Positions 40,301 through 48,180 of a stretch of DNA of 64,000 nt are shown piece by piece. The DNA lies in NCBI RefSeq assembly GCF_041734735.1, contig NC_134878.1, forward strand, positions 16,430,901-16,494,900, read 5' to 3'. How positions within the stretch are numbered: the stretch's first letter is position 1; every line of letters begins with the position of its first letter. The translations under genes and the position numbers were made by a program. Under the pieces are notes generated by a model, which saw only the letters and a list, made by a program, of their open reading frames with translations, was not told where the DNA came from and ran no database searches. This stretch comes from Babylonia areolata (Eukaryota > Mollusca > Gastropoda > Neogastropoda > Buccinidae).

Positions 40301-43300
40301 ACTTCATGCTCTATCTTATTTGCAAAATTAAGTTGTAATCATTGTGGCATTTGCTGGAATGGCTGGAGGGCATAAAATTAGCAGATGAGGAATCTAAAGC
40401 AATAATCATTCATGAACTCATTATCAAATCAATTTATTTCCAGCCTTTTAGTTATTTTCAGCCTTTTAGTTATGCTTGACAAGTTAGAGAAGGGGCTGCT
40501 TTAACAATCAATAATATTACAACAGATGAAAAATGATATCACTACATGAATACTCTAGTATTCACTATGATAAATATATTTTATAGTAATTTTTACTGAT
40601 TAGTCACTCCCGCACTGCCATCCATATTCCTCATGCTTTATAAAATATCAGTACCTTGTTAATGACTATCAAACACTAAAAAATACTGCTTCCTTTTCCA
40701 AATATACTTAAGCTACACCAATGCTACACAAGCACAACTCACCTTAACAGCCTGACCAGTTATGGATGCAAGTGGCCACACAAAAAAACAATACACATCC
40801 AAATGAGATTTAATCCAAGCAGATGTTAGGTCCCGTAAGACACAAATTCCATACAGCTTTTAGTTCCCCACACAACAGTTCAACTGTTGTACTATCAGTG
40901 CTGAGAATACATGAATCCCAACAAACAGAAGTTGTGCTGAAGCACAGAGCAAGTTACCAGAAGCTGACTGGTGAAGGCCGGCAATCTATGTGAAGGCACT
41001 CAAGCAGCAAGGAATGTAATGTGGCACACCGCATTCCTCACATAGTTCAGGTGGTAGCCAACTACTGAACTAGACTTGCCCCACCACCATCTTCCCAAGA
41101 CTCTGACCATAGACTGCACTTTTTCCACTACCTGCCAATGTTTTCACACAAAGATGTCTACCACATTCCACTTGGTGTGGGTCTCATAGTTCAGTTGTTC
41201 TTGTTGTCTTGACACAATGTAACAAACCCATGTCCACTATTCTTCTTAGAGTTGGGCTTTCTGTGTGCTACTGCTAGCTGAACATACACAGTATCTCAGT
41301 CAGTGGCTGGCAAAGTGGCATCTATGTGGTTGACATGGCTTGCTTTAGATTAATTTGAAATTCTAACTCTCCCCTTTAACTGCAGCAGTGAGTACAAGTG
41401 GTTAAATATATAATTTAGTTGACATCAGCTGTAAAAGAACTTAGGACCTAAAGAACACTTTTTACTCTGTACAAGCCATTTATCATAAATTCCCTCACAG
41501 TGCTACAGATTAAAATTTCCACAGCTGTATTTGTGACTGAATAAATCAAGCACTAGTCATGAGTTGTGACCTTGTGATTATTCTATACTCCCATCTTTCG
41601 ACAAAGTATTACTATCAGCAAACGAAAAGCACTGAAAATTCCACACAACTAAATATTAATCCAATTGTGAAAAGCCCATGTCAAATCTTAATCTTACAAG
41701 CTTGCAGTTACATTTACAGAAAGCTCTACACTTTCTCAATGAAAGTGATCCCATTTAAAAGCTTTTAAAGCTCTCAATAGTCTCATTTACAGTAAAAATT
41801 ACACATATTAAAAACACAAAAACAGATTTTACATAAAATATAACGAAAAATCTGAGAACACAGCTTTGCAAGAAAAAATGTTTAAATCTATAGAAACTAG
41901 AAAATAATGGTATTCAGTTCATTTCAAGAAGAAATGCAGTTGTCATTTTTTTTTTTTTAACATTCCATTGAAACGTTGCTGCAACCATTCAGTTCTGATC
42001 CAAAGCAATTTATTTGATCAATCATGATGGCACAGCACAAAGTACCAAATTTAAAGGAGAATGTCAGCAAACACTGCTGATACCTTCTGCTTTGTAAGCT
42101 GACAGAACCTTTGCCATTTCTATAGCAAGCCATTCTCTATGATTAAAGCACTTTGGCCATTACCAGAGAGCACATCATTTAAAGAAAAGGCTGTCTTCTC
42201 AGTTCTCTACAAGCTGAACTGGAAGACACCTTTGTTCTTGAAAGGGTTTTTCTTTCCATTTTGTTGTTGATGTTGCTGTTTTGTCAATGAACTAACAAAA
42301 TCAGACACACACTCCTCCACAACAGAAAAAGTATTAACTCAACCACTTTCTCCAATTAATATTCAAATTTCATTCAATACAGGCTACATTGTCACAATCA
42401 GTTAGACACGATTTGTCTTACTTTTGAAGTTCCACAATTCATCCAGCTTTGGGGCAAATAAATCTAACACAAAAAAGTCTGAACATAGATAGTCTTATTT
42501 TTGAAGTTCAACAATTCATCCAGCTTTAAAGCAAATAAATCTGAACACAGAATAATTCAAGAGATTTATTTTAAAACTTACAGGGAGTAACAAACAACAA
42601 AAAAGTGAAAGCAATGGTTAAATACATTTAACAACATTTTCAAAACACTCATGCATTAAATGCATCAAACATTAAAATGCATTAATGTTTTTGTATTCAC
42701 AAAGCTATGCTTGTGCCCATGCATACATTAACTGATTAAGATACCATGCATACATTAACTGATTAAAATACTTTAACTATGAAAGTATTTGTATTTCTCT
42801 TTTTATCACAACAGATTTCCCTGTGTGAAATTCGGGCTGCTCTCCCCAGGGAGAGCGTGTCGCTACACTACAGCGCCACCCATTTTTTGGTATTTTTTTC
42901 ATGCGTGCAGTTTTATTTGTTTTTCCTAAGTGAAACATACAACAGAAAATTTGGTCTCATTATTCTGATGAACCATTGTTTTAGTATCACAACATATCAC
43001 TCATCATGTAAAAAAAAAAAATAAAAAAAAAAAAAAAAAAATTATATATATATATATATATATATAATTCTAACCCAAAGACTTAGTCATTAAATTGATT
43101 TTTTAAAAATTAACTTTCACTGCTGCAGTTTTAGCTGTGACAAGCTTCAAGTCAAGCCTACATTTTAATTTTCCTCTTGACCCTAGCCATTCAAATTGTT
43201 AGTTGCTACACCAGACCTGCCTCCCACAAAATCTGAACCCCAGTTCCAAAACAACAAAAAATAAAATGTGTACGGTACCACTAGAAGACTACCCTATGCA

Positions 43301-46300
43301 CAGTCCATTTCCAAATTAATGTACTCCAGACCCTCACCTGCTATGCTTTTACAGTTTTAGTATTTCACTTTCTTATTTAAGCTTCCCCACTATTCACTGT
43401 CCCACTTTTAAGCATCCTGGTAAAAGATTGCCCACACCATCACATGGTGACATAAATTCACCTTGACAATCAGTTCTACAAACACTGCCTTTGCTCTTGC
43501 CATCATCTGCTCAGCATGTGAAAGTGTGAAATGCAGCAGCCAAATGACATAAAACTGGTGATTGCCACACATGATTAACTTGCAGTCATACATTATGAAT
43601 ATGATTAACTTGCAATCATTCTTTGTTCATGCTTCCCCTGAGTTTCGTCTTTTTTCTGTCCATGCCACATGGTATCTTTCCATGTTGCACATCCCAGAAT
43701 GTGCCATTACATTAGTAGTTTTCATGTCTCGTTTGATTTTGCAGCTGGGATCAAAGTTAGATGTTTGAGATCTTTCAATTCTTTGTAGCTGTTATCAGCT
43801 ACCTCTCTCACATAACCAAAATAGCAAAGTTTGGAATATTGAAAACGGGAAATATGACCACTTTTTTTTCTTTTCTTTTTTTTTTCTTTTTCTTTATCAC
43901 AGTTACATTTGATCATATGAACGAAAACCATAGTGAAAAAAAATGCCAAAATTCCGTCGATAAGCAGGTATGTTACATCCAGATTCCATGCCATTCCCAT
44001 CTTGCATCATCTGATCATGTGATGCAAAAGCTGCTTGGTATATGGTTGGCTGGCTGCAAGCCTTCTTCCATGTGAAACCACCACCAAGTTAATGTCTTGT
44101 TGAAAGGCTCAAGAAGACACCGACATCACTGCTTACGCAGATTTGGCAAGATACTTTTTCTTCTTTGTAAATAGCAGAATAGTGTAACACCTTTCACACA
44201 TCTGATAAATGTAAATTACATACCTTTGTTCCAGCACCAAAGTAGTCTCTGAAACAAAGGAAAAAACAACATCCATACATATACATTTACTCTTGGTTTC
44301 CACACTAATGTTACAAACAAACAAAAAAGAGGAAAAATTCAAGAGGCAAAACTTATCAAATTCATGACTCTTGATTCCTGCTGATTTCTTAACCTCTTCA
44401 GTGCCCCATAACAGAACTTTCCATCCAATCTTGACTTCAGGAACCAAACTGAAAGTGCCCAACAACAAATATATCTGTGCTTGTCATGGCAGGAATTTTC
44501 CTACCTCTATTATTACTATCTAAATTAGATTATGGTTTTTCAATACATACCAACTGGAAAGCTTGATCAGTTGATATATCTGCTTTAACTATTCATGAGG
44601 AGCAAAATGGGAACCTAGGCTAATCAAGACCTGACATGGTTTGATATGATCATTCCAGGATAACATCTACTCATCTCAGACATTCAGATGCTTTCAAAAT
44701 GGCAAACAATTTAATCAACCCAGCTTTAGTCAAGTTAGTGGCATGAATAAGCTTCTTGTTGCAAACAAAACATTTTGAATTGTGATTCAATATACACATG
44801 TGTTTATATTATCATTAAAATCTTTTGAAAGTTACAAGGATTGTAACTGCATAAAGAAATATCTGTAACAATTTTGAGTGAATGTTTTGTTCTTGTGTCT
44901 TTATTTTAGGTAATGAAAGTAAAAAAAAAAAACATCCAAAATTTTGGCACCATTTTGTGACATGGCAATGTGTCTAAAAACGAAGGAGTTAGAAACAAAA
45001 AAGTACACACCTTATCAAGATCATGTCCATATAGATATGATCTGTATCTGTCTTGTTCTAATAAAACATTTATCAATAAGTATCATCAATAAAAATGGTA
45101 TATTAAGTTTGAAATATCACCCAAAAGACCCACATGACAGATGTACACAACAGTAGTATTTCATTCAAAGGCAAGCACATGAATACTCTACACATTCTTC
45201 ACTTGTAAAATGTGATCACCACATCTATGACAGCACATAAACTAATTTCCAGGTAAAAGCGGCGTTCAACAAAATAAATGGAATCAAAGTTGCACATTAC
45301 TTTTGGGTTCCGCTTTTCTGTTACGTCTGTACATGTAAACTTCCCAATAAAAATATACAAATAAATAAAATCATAACTATTTTCACATAAATTGTGTGGA
45401 TTCACGCTGGAAAGCATAAATTGGTTCGATAAACACCCTTCATTCGTATGTTTGAACACTGCGTCAGGGAAGGTGGAGAAAGTGTCGTTTCCAACAGCAT
45501 TTGAAATGCACATCTGGTAATCAGAAATCTCTGATGTTTTGATTTCCATCCAATGGTTGATATTTTGTTCGAAAATATAACTGTGTATGTTATTTTCATT
45601 GTTGTTATGGTTTGTTTATAAATCCTTTTTTCTCTTATCCGATTAAGTTTAGACACAATCATCGTTTCTGATAAACGGCAAGATGCTGTGATATTCGGAT
45701 ACAGGCATAACATTTCGAAACAAGTCAACTCATGTTGTTCAGTAACCGTAAGACTACTTTCAGTTGAAGACTTGTTGCATCAAAAGTTCCAAACAACAAT
45801 GTTCAAAGTAGAAAATCACTCCTTTTAATTATCTTGATGCTAGCTTGAGCTGTCTGGTGAATTTTTTTGTCATTAAATAGTTTATCAGTTCACGTGACAG
45901 ATGAAGTGTGGAATGAAAAAATTGTTGCAGCTTAGATATATCTGTCTCTACAAGATTATCATTTTTTTTTATTTAAATTGAACAGCCATGTTTTCATCTC
46001 ACAAGTTCTGAAAAAAACAACTTGGAACTGATCATAAAATTAACTTTAATGCATTTCATGGTCAGAAGTGCTTAAGATCTATGACGTCAAGTGTTCCATT
46101 CTGCTTTACTATGATTTAAAAAAATATAATAATAATTAGGAATTTTGTTAAGATATAAACTGGTGCAAAACCATGGCCAAGGTTTGTTTTCCACTGCTTC
46201 TTCAATTCAAAAGCTCACAACTGTGCAATTTCGGAAATTTGTTTGTTGTTTCGTTTTGTTTTTCGTTTTATTTTGCCATTTCAATATCTTTACAGATGCT

Positions 46301-47845
46301 CAGGAACAGACTTCAGCTGGAAACAACATTGCTACTTCGTTCCTTTGGTCATGGTGCTTATGTTTGTTATTTCAGGGCTGGTGTTGCAGTTTGTTAGAAT
46401 GTTCATGTGCACATTTCAGTTTGTTTTCCTAACTTTGTGTCTGATACTGCTCCCCCCCCCCCCCCCCACCCCCCTCCCCCCCTTTTTTTTCTTCTTTAAT
46501 TCGAGTGGTGGTGGATTTGGGTGTGTGGGTTCTTGTTTTGTTTTCTGTCGTGTTTTCTTTCACAGTTTTAATACTTTAAATACATTTTGATTTACTGTAA
46601 TATTACTGATCTGAACAGTGAGGATAAAGCTAATCAGTTTTCTGTTCACTGACTGAATAAATAGATACAGAGAGTCCAGTGTTTTTATCACAATTCATCA
46701 GATAAAGGATTACTGCTGTCAAGTGCTAAAAATCATACTGTTCCCATTTCATAATAAAAACCAATCCATAATAAAATGAACAGTAGTATTTTAAATAAAA
46801 CATTGGAGTGAATCATTACGGAAATGAGTCTGAATGCCTACAGTGATTCTGGAGAGAAAAAAAATCATCTATGGTGGGGAAAGGTTTCCATGTTATGTAT
46901 AAAGTTTTATGGACAGGGCAAGATGGGTCATCTCTTCACTGTTAGCTGCGTGAAATTTGGCCAAGCAGAAGCAAACCGATAGGCCTAGTTTGCATCAGTT
47001 TGACATGGTATAGTATATGACACCAAAAACCCACTCATGTTGATATGAGTGTGTGAGTTGCAGCCCACAAACAATGAAGAAGAAAAACCACTATCATCCA
47101 CAGTAAATGATAAGATTCAGTTTGATTTTTCTGACTTCATGTCACATAACCTGACCCCAGTTCTGGAGACTGACCCATACATATAAACAGCACAGTGATA
47201 ACACACACAAAATACATAATAACAAAAGCTCTTTGGTCCAGTTAATGCATAATAATAAGCTTTCTTTTTCTTTTTTCTTTTTTAAGAGAAAAATTGTAGA
47301 CAAAGGACGGGGTAGGGGGGAGGGCAACTTGGAAAGTAGGTTTTAACGCCAGGCTTGATGATGGAGTGTTGATTTTGACAAACCAAAAAACGGTGTTCAT
47401 TCAAAGTACAGCGGCCAGAAGAAGCGAAATAGTGGCAGCCGATCAATCAAACCCGAACTGGCACTGATGCGTGCAAGCAGGGTCAGCGTGCCGCCATGAT
47501 CAAGCGCCATATTAAGTGGAAGTTTCCGTCACGTGTTTCAGACTATTTCCTCAGAAAACTGTTTATTTCATTATTAAAGAACACAAATGACGAAAGTTCA
47601 TAAACTGCATTTAGTAAAATTCATAAAATAACCAAAAGCGTAACATTCGTATATCAGCGTGTCCTAAATCACGGACAGAAGCAAATTATGTTCATTTCAA
47701 ATTCATGCACAGCCATCGTCGAACAAAGAACTGGCATGACGCATTCTTCTTTTAAAAAAACGTTGCAAGAGGATACGTAAAAATACTGCGATAAAATGCA
47801 TGGATTGCAATCAATTCAATATAAAAAAGATACTTACCCTTCCAT
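11959..47845 (-). CDS. PTBP1: Polypyrimidine tract-binding protein (PTBP family), whole gene, 19 coding exons
   Basis: RNA-binding splicing regulator of the PTB/hephaestus family, which binds CU-rich RNA in the nucleus and mostly represses exons. Coding exons in gene order: 47845-47838, 44248-44224, 36452-36369, 35746-35600, 35045-34899, 33242-33105, 30936-30885, 29490-29432, 28496-28334, 27377-27357, 25302-25264, 21867-21740, 18678-18645, 17922-17830, 15604-15507, 14772-14654, 13386-13312, 12718-12655, 12027-11959. All junctions are GT-AG and every phase fits, giving 520 residues (500 if the two linker microexons are skipped), close to vertebrate PTBs. RRM1 is about residues 50-125, RRM2 167-245, RRM3 326-400, RRM4 445-520. 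RNP-like motifs visible: [34 protein letters not shown] likely bipartite nuclear localisation signal is KR (11-12) plus KKVK (38-41). The protein starts [17 protein letters not shown], like vertebrate MDG...GTKRGSDEL. Which linker exons are used in which transcripts cannot be seen here. Confidence 0.96.
12655..12718 (-). CDS. PTBP1: PTBP exon 18, RRM4 RNP1
   Basis: Codes [20 protein letters not shown] then [12 protein letters not shown] is identical to vertebrate PTBP. Acceptor TTGACTTACAG, donor GTAAGT at phase 0. A short CA repeat lies just inside the following intron. Confidence 0.95.
13312..13386 (-). CDS. PTBP1: PTBP exon 17, RRM4
   Basis: Codes [20 protein letters not shown] then FKFF, split before the Gln. 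Vertebrate counterpart: SVSEEDLKVLFSSNGGVVKGFKFF. Donor GTAAGT. A GA-rich run directly downstream (plus strand 13261-13308) is CU-rich in the transcript. Confidence 0.93.
14654..14772 (-). CDS. PTBP1: PTBP exon 16, RRM3-RRM4 linker and RNP2
   Basis: Codes residues 413-451 and two bases of Pro452. [20 protein letters not shown] is the family's inter-RRM signature, followed by [15 protein letters not shown], the RNP2 strand of RRM4. Donor GTAAGT, acceptor GTTAGTAACAG-type ending in CAG|GAT. Confidence 0.96.
15057..15165 (+). mobile_element. Fragment of core SINE 3' end
   Basis: CATACTCTCCCTGGGGAGAG, then CCGCCTGAATTTCACACAGA and GTTGTGAC matches the 3' part of the 57-kb SINEs. Only about 100 bp remains. 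It lies in a PTBP intron, preceded by an A-rich run. Confidence 0.65.
15507..15604 (-). CDS. PTBP1: PTBP exon 15, RRM3 end
   Basis: Codes residues 380-412, [20 protein letters not shown] then [13 protein letters not shown]. The QMPKEGQ end matches the family's [18 protein letters not shown]. Donor GTGAGT at phase 0. Confidence 0.94.
15740..17290. other. Intron region with GC-rich, transposon-like segments
   Basis: Composition changes here relative to the rest of the PTBP intron: G-runs and GGGGGCGAAGCCCCC-like hairpin sequence at 15776-15835, CG-rich GT/GC repeats at 16160-16400, and a C-run at 17177-17200. On the minus strand around 16870-16725 an open stretch reads [16 protein letters not shown] and [12 protein letters not shown], ending in a stop; the CxxC resembles the start of a transposon-type zinc finger. 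No element ends could be fixed. Confidence 0.3.
17830..17922 (-). CDS. PTBP1: PTBP exon 14, RRM3 core
   Basis: This 93-nt exon codes [20 protein letters not shown] (RNP1) and [10 protein letters not shown]. It is very close to vertebrate [22 protein letters not shown]. Donor G|GTAAGA, phase 1. Confidence 0.96.
18645..18678 (-). CDS. PTBP1: PTBP exon 13, 34-nt RRM3 exon (regulatory type)
   Basis: Codes [11 protein letters not shown] plus the first base of Gly349, the counterpart of vertebrate RVTPQSLFILFG. The length of 34 nt equals that of vertebrate PTBP1 exon 11, whose skipping is known to cause nonsense-mediated decay. Joining exon 12 directly to exon 14 would read ACMVMCTV and stop at 17898-17896. 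The upstream intron holds several CU-rich tracts. Confidence 0.92.
18679..18812 (-). promoter_or_regulatory. CU-rich splicing-silencer tracts upstream of the 34-nt exon
   Basis: In the transcript, the 130 nt before the 34-nt exon hold TTTTCTCTCTCTCTCGCTCT, AATCTCTCTCGCTCGG and GCTCTTCTTGCTCTG. PTB binds CUCUCU and UCUU motifs, so these are plausible sites for the protein to act on its own pre-mRNA. More UCUU/CUUCUC motifs follow the exon (plus 18570-18630). Motif presence is seen; function is inferred from the vertebrate gene. Confidence 0.6.
20766..21450 (-). mobile_element. Non-autonomous piggyBac-like element 2
   Basis: TTAA at both ends with inverted termini: TTAACTCACTCGGGACGA at the left, and TTAACTCTCTCCGGACGA reading in from the right. 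A minus-strand remnant reads [20 protein letters not shown] followed by a run of Asp/Glu (21030-21150), typical of the transposase N-terminus; the rest is missing. It lies in a PTBP intron about 290 bp downstream of exon 12 in the gene's direction. Confidence 0.8.
21740..21867 (-). CDS. PTBP1: PTBP exon 12, Gly/Met-rich linker and start of RRM3
   Basis: Codes residues 295-337: a methionine/glycine-rich linker ([20 protein letters not shown]), then [12 protein letters not shown], the RNP2 strand of RRM3 (vertebrate SVLLVSNLNPE). Donor GTATGT at phase 0, immediately before the 34-nt exon. Confidence 0.93.
23041..23384. repeat. Diverged direct repeat, copy A
   Basis: Shares many blocks in order with 28632-28982: AACAACATGATA, TGCACTTG.TTGTTGTGTC, GCAC.ATTTCCCACC, CTTCCCCTGATTG, AGTTATCTCAT.CTGTCAA, and AGAGGTTG.TGATTATTTTGC. 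It is either an old dispersed repeat or an intragenic duplication within PTBP. Confidence 0.7.
25061..25084. repeat. Homopolymer of 24 G
   Basis: An uninterrupted G24 run in a PTBP intron, about 180 bp downstream of the 39-nt exon in the gene's direction (C24 in the transcript). A run of this kind is length-unstable and prone to sequencing error; poly(C) in RNA can bind PCBP-type proteins. Confidence 0.9.
25264..25302 (-). CDS. PTBP1: PTBP exon 11, 39-nt linker microexon (probably cassette)
   Basis: Codes [13 protein letters not shown] in phase 1-1, with acceptor CTCTTGTAG and donor GTAGGG. It is glycine-rich and fits the linker between RRM2 and RRM3 but has no clear vertebrate counterpart. 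Either inclusion or skipping keeps the frame. A TTAA-flanked transposon-like element lies about 230 bp upstream in the gene's direction. Confidence 0.65.
25534..26212. mobile_element. TTAA-flanked inverted-repeat element 3
   Basis: Ends TTTAACTCTTTGGAGA (from 25533) and TCTCCATACAGTTAAA (to 26213) are inverted and match at 13 of 16 positions, with TTAA at the borders. No transposase remnant was recognised. The size and start (TTAACTCT) resemble element 2, so a piggyBac-type MITE is likely. It lies in a PTBP intron, upstream of the 39-nt microexon. Confidence 0.5.
26730..27108. mobile_element. Putative MITE with AGAGGTGCCAACC ends, copy 1
   Basis: CAGAGGTGCCAACC at 26730 and GGTTGGCACCTCT ending at 27108 are inverted. 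The starting CAGAGG would suit a hAT-type element, but the expected 8-bp target duplication is not visible (GACATACC against ACCAAGTA). It lies in a PTBP intron. Confidence 0.4.
27357..27377 (-). CDS. PTBP1: PTBP exon 10, 21-nt linker microexon
   Basis: Codes APGFGLA in phase 1-1 between a TTTTCCCTGCAG acceptor and a consensus GTGAGT donor. GAPGF resembles the vertebrate linker GAPGI just after RRM2. Its length is a multiple of three, so it can be skipped without a frameshift; whether it is alternative is inference. Confidence 0.8.
28334..28496 (-). CDS. PTBP1: PTBP exon 9, end of RRM2 and linker start
   Basis: Codes residues 221-274. [20 protein letters not shown] and [21 protein letters not shown] are near-identical to vertebrate PTBP. 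It ends in [10 protein letters not shown] with donor GTGGGT. It leaves phase 1, which every following linker exon keeps. Confidence 0.96.
28632..28982. repeat. Diverged direct repeat, copy B
   Basis: Counterpart of 23041-23384 in the same orientation. It lies about 135 nt upstream of PTBP exon 9 in the gene's direction; copy A has no exon in the matching position, so the exon was not duplicated with it. Confidence 0.7.
29432..29490 (-). CDS. PTBP1: PTBP exon 8, RRM2 RNP1
   Basis: This 59-nt exon codes residues 201-220, [20 protein letters not shown], with the RNP1 core FQALIQFA. Acceptor TTTCTGCAG, donor GTAAGG. The intron before it carries a pogo-like transposon remnant. Confidence 0.94.
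29791..30790. repeat. Tandem-duplicated intron segment split by the pogo-like insertion
   Basis: AACTCCCTGAA...GGTA...AATTTC...AATCTTTCTTTCCTTCAG occurs twice in direct orientation: 29791-30672 (interrupted by the transposon) and 30725-30790 (uninterrupted). The second copy shows what the insertion site looked like before insertion. Confidence 0.7.
29816..30629 (+). mobile_element. Internally deleted pogo-like (Tc1/mariner) transposon
   Basis: Inverted ends GTACCATAAATTTCGGTCTA and, read inward from the right, GTACCGTAAAGTTCGGTCTA sit on TA dinucleotides, the target of this superfamily. ATG at 30104 opens [20 protein letters not shown], the N-terminal DNA-binding helix-turn-helix type of pogo-like transposases. 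A C-terminal acidic tail, [19 protein letters not shown], ends at 30338. Only about 80 codons lie between, so the DDE catalytic core is deleted and the copy cannot move itself. It lies in a PTBP intron. Confidence 0.8.
30885..30936 (-). CDS. PTBP1: PTBP exon 7, RRM2 helix-strand
   Basis: This 52-nt exon codes [17 protein letters not shown] and the first base of the next Asn. Vertebrate counterpart: [18 protein letters not shown]. Acceptor TTCTTTCAG, donor GTGAGT. A copy of a short tandem duplication begins about 95 nt downstream in the intron. Confidence 0.94.
33105..33242 (-). CDS. PTBP1: PTBP exon 6, linker and start of RRM2
   Basis: Codes residues 138-183: an alanine/glutamine-rich linker (AQAALQAA), then [21 protein letters not shown] split at the donor. 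This matches vertebrate VLRIIVENLFYPVTLDVLHQ. Donor GTGAGT, phase 0 at both ends. Confidence 0.95.
33312..34007. mobile_element. Putative MITE with AGAGGTGCCAACC ends, copy 2
   Basis: CAGAGATGCCAACCC at 33312 and GGTTGGCACCTCTG ending at 34007 are inverted. The right end shares AGATCTGTA-CGGTTGGCACCTCT with copy 1. The interiors are dissimilar and no target duplication is seen, so the two may be different members of a family. It lies in a PTBP intron, next to exon 6. Confidence 0.4.
34899..35045 (-). CDS. PTBP1: PTBP exon 5, second half of RRM1
   Basis: Codes residues 89-137, starting with AFLEF (RNP1) and containing [15 protein letters not shown], which is nearly identical to vertebrate [14 protein letters not shown]. 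Donor GTAAGC, acceptor GGTTATTTCAG, phase 0 at both ends. Confidence 0.96.
35600..35746 (-). CDS. PTBP1: PTBP exon 4, first half of RRM1
   Basis: Codes residues 40-88. [10 protein letters not shown] is the RNP2 strand; [19 protein letters not shown] follows and is close to vertebrate LGLPFGKVTNLLMLKGKNQ. The donor GTTGGT is weaker than all others in this gene, which could make the exon sensitive to regulation (inference). Confidence 0.95.
36369..36452 (-). CDS. PTBP1: PTBP exon 3, N-terminal NLS region
   Basis: Codes residues 12-39, [13 protein letters not shown]...NDAKK, matching the vertebrate RGSDEL...TNG...DSKK segment. The acceptor is TTCTGTTACAG and the donor GTAAGT. The trailing lysines, with the next exon's VKLD, form the second half of a bipartite nuclear localisation signal. 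Confidence 0.93.
36453..44223. other. PTBP intron 2, the longest intron
   Basis: About 7.8 kb between the 25-nt exon and exon 3. It contains GT/GA microsatellites (38746-38881), a partial SINE (42779-42935), an (AT)n run with adjacent poly(A) at 43011-43067, and short tandem duplications at 42420-42560 and 42717-42770. No convincing extra coding exon was found. Confidence 0.45.
42779..42935 (-). mobile_element. 5'-truncated core SINE, 3' part only
   Basis: The minus strand reads AACAAATAAAACTGCACGCA, GGCGCTGTAGTGTAGCGACA, CGCTCTCCCTGGGGAGAGC, AATTTCACACAGGGAAATCT and an AAATACAAATAC tail, the same 3' part as the copies at 57 kb. The tRNA head and most of the core are missing. Confidence 0.75.
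44224..44248 (-). CDS. PTBP1: PTBP exon 2, 25-nt microexon
   Basis: It sits between a TTTGTTTCAG acceptor and a GTATGT donor. It completes Gly3 and codes DYFGAGTK, joining directly to RGSDEL of exon 3. It is flanked by introns of about 3.6 kb (upstream) and 7.8 kb (downstream). The phase fit on both sides and the conserved GTK/RGSDEL junction support it despite its size. Confidence 0.85.
44249..47837. other. PTBP intron 1
   Basis: About 3.6 kb between the coding part of exon 1 and exon 2. It is AT-rich with a C-run near 46452-46489 and open frames without family resemblance. The part next to exon 1 (47400-47530) is less AT-rich and carries promoter-like motifs, so it may act as an intronic enhancer or alternative start. 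No transposon ends were recognised. Confidence 0.4.
47838..47845 (-). CDS. PTBP1: PTBP exon 1, coding part (8 nt)
   Basis: The exon reads ATGGAAGG then a GTAAGT donor, so only Met-Glu and two bases of Gly are coded. This matches the vertebrate gene, where exon 1 also codes only the initial MDG. The 5' UTR continues upstream on the minus strand for an unknown length. The start was chosen because the phase joins the 25-nt exon 2 and then GTKRGSDEL. Confidence 0.85.
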
Positions 47846-48180
47846 AATTTGAAGAACTTGGCCTCAATTTACGTTTATGAGATGGCAAATCGAACCGTCA
47901 ATCTGTAGCTCTTGCCTTCTTCAAAATGGCGGTCTGTTTCGTCACAGGATCGGCTATTTCCGTTGGGTACATTTCAGACCAGATTTAGATGCAAACATTC
48001 ATATTTATTTAATAGTATACAAGAATGCTTCGTATTTTTTTCTGCCGATATGAATGATAACATTTATTTGAAATTATTTGTACTGCTATATTAAGATAAT
48101 TGCTTTATGGAAATGAGCGACGCACCGAAATAGTGGATTGGATTTCTAGTTGTTCCCTTTTATCGGACTGTTCCACCCAC
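47846..48180 (-). promoter_or_regulatory. PTBP 5' UTR and promoter region
   Basis: The stretch upstream of the PTBP start codon holds a YY1-type motif, CAAAATGGCGGT at 47922-47933 on the plus strand, about 80 bp before the ATG. Such motifs are common close to the start sites of housekeeping genes. No TATA box is evident. Intron 1 carries further CCAT-type motifs (GCCGCCATGATC near 47491) and a GTCACGTG E-box near 47529. The start site itself cannot be placed. Confidence 0.45.

Noticed and set aside
44386-44420. TTAACCTCTTCAGTGCCCC resembling one piggyBac end
   Set aside because: No matching inverted end with TTAA was found nearby.
45199-45728. Two overlapping minus-strand open frames in PTBP intron 1
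   Set aside because: No family resemblance, and no splice sites joining them in phase with PTBP exons.
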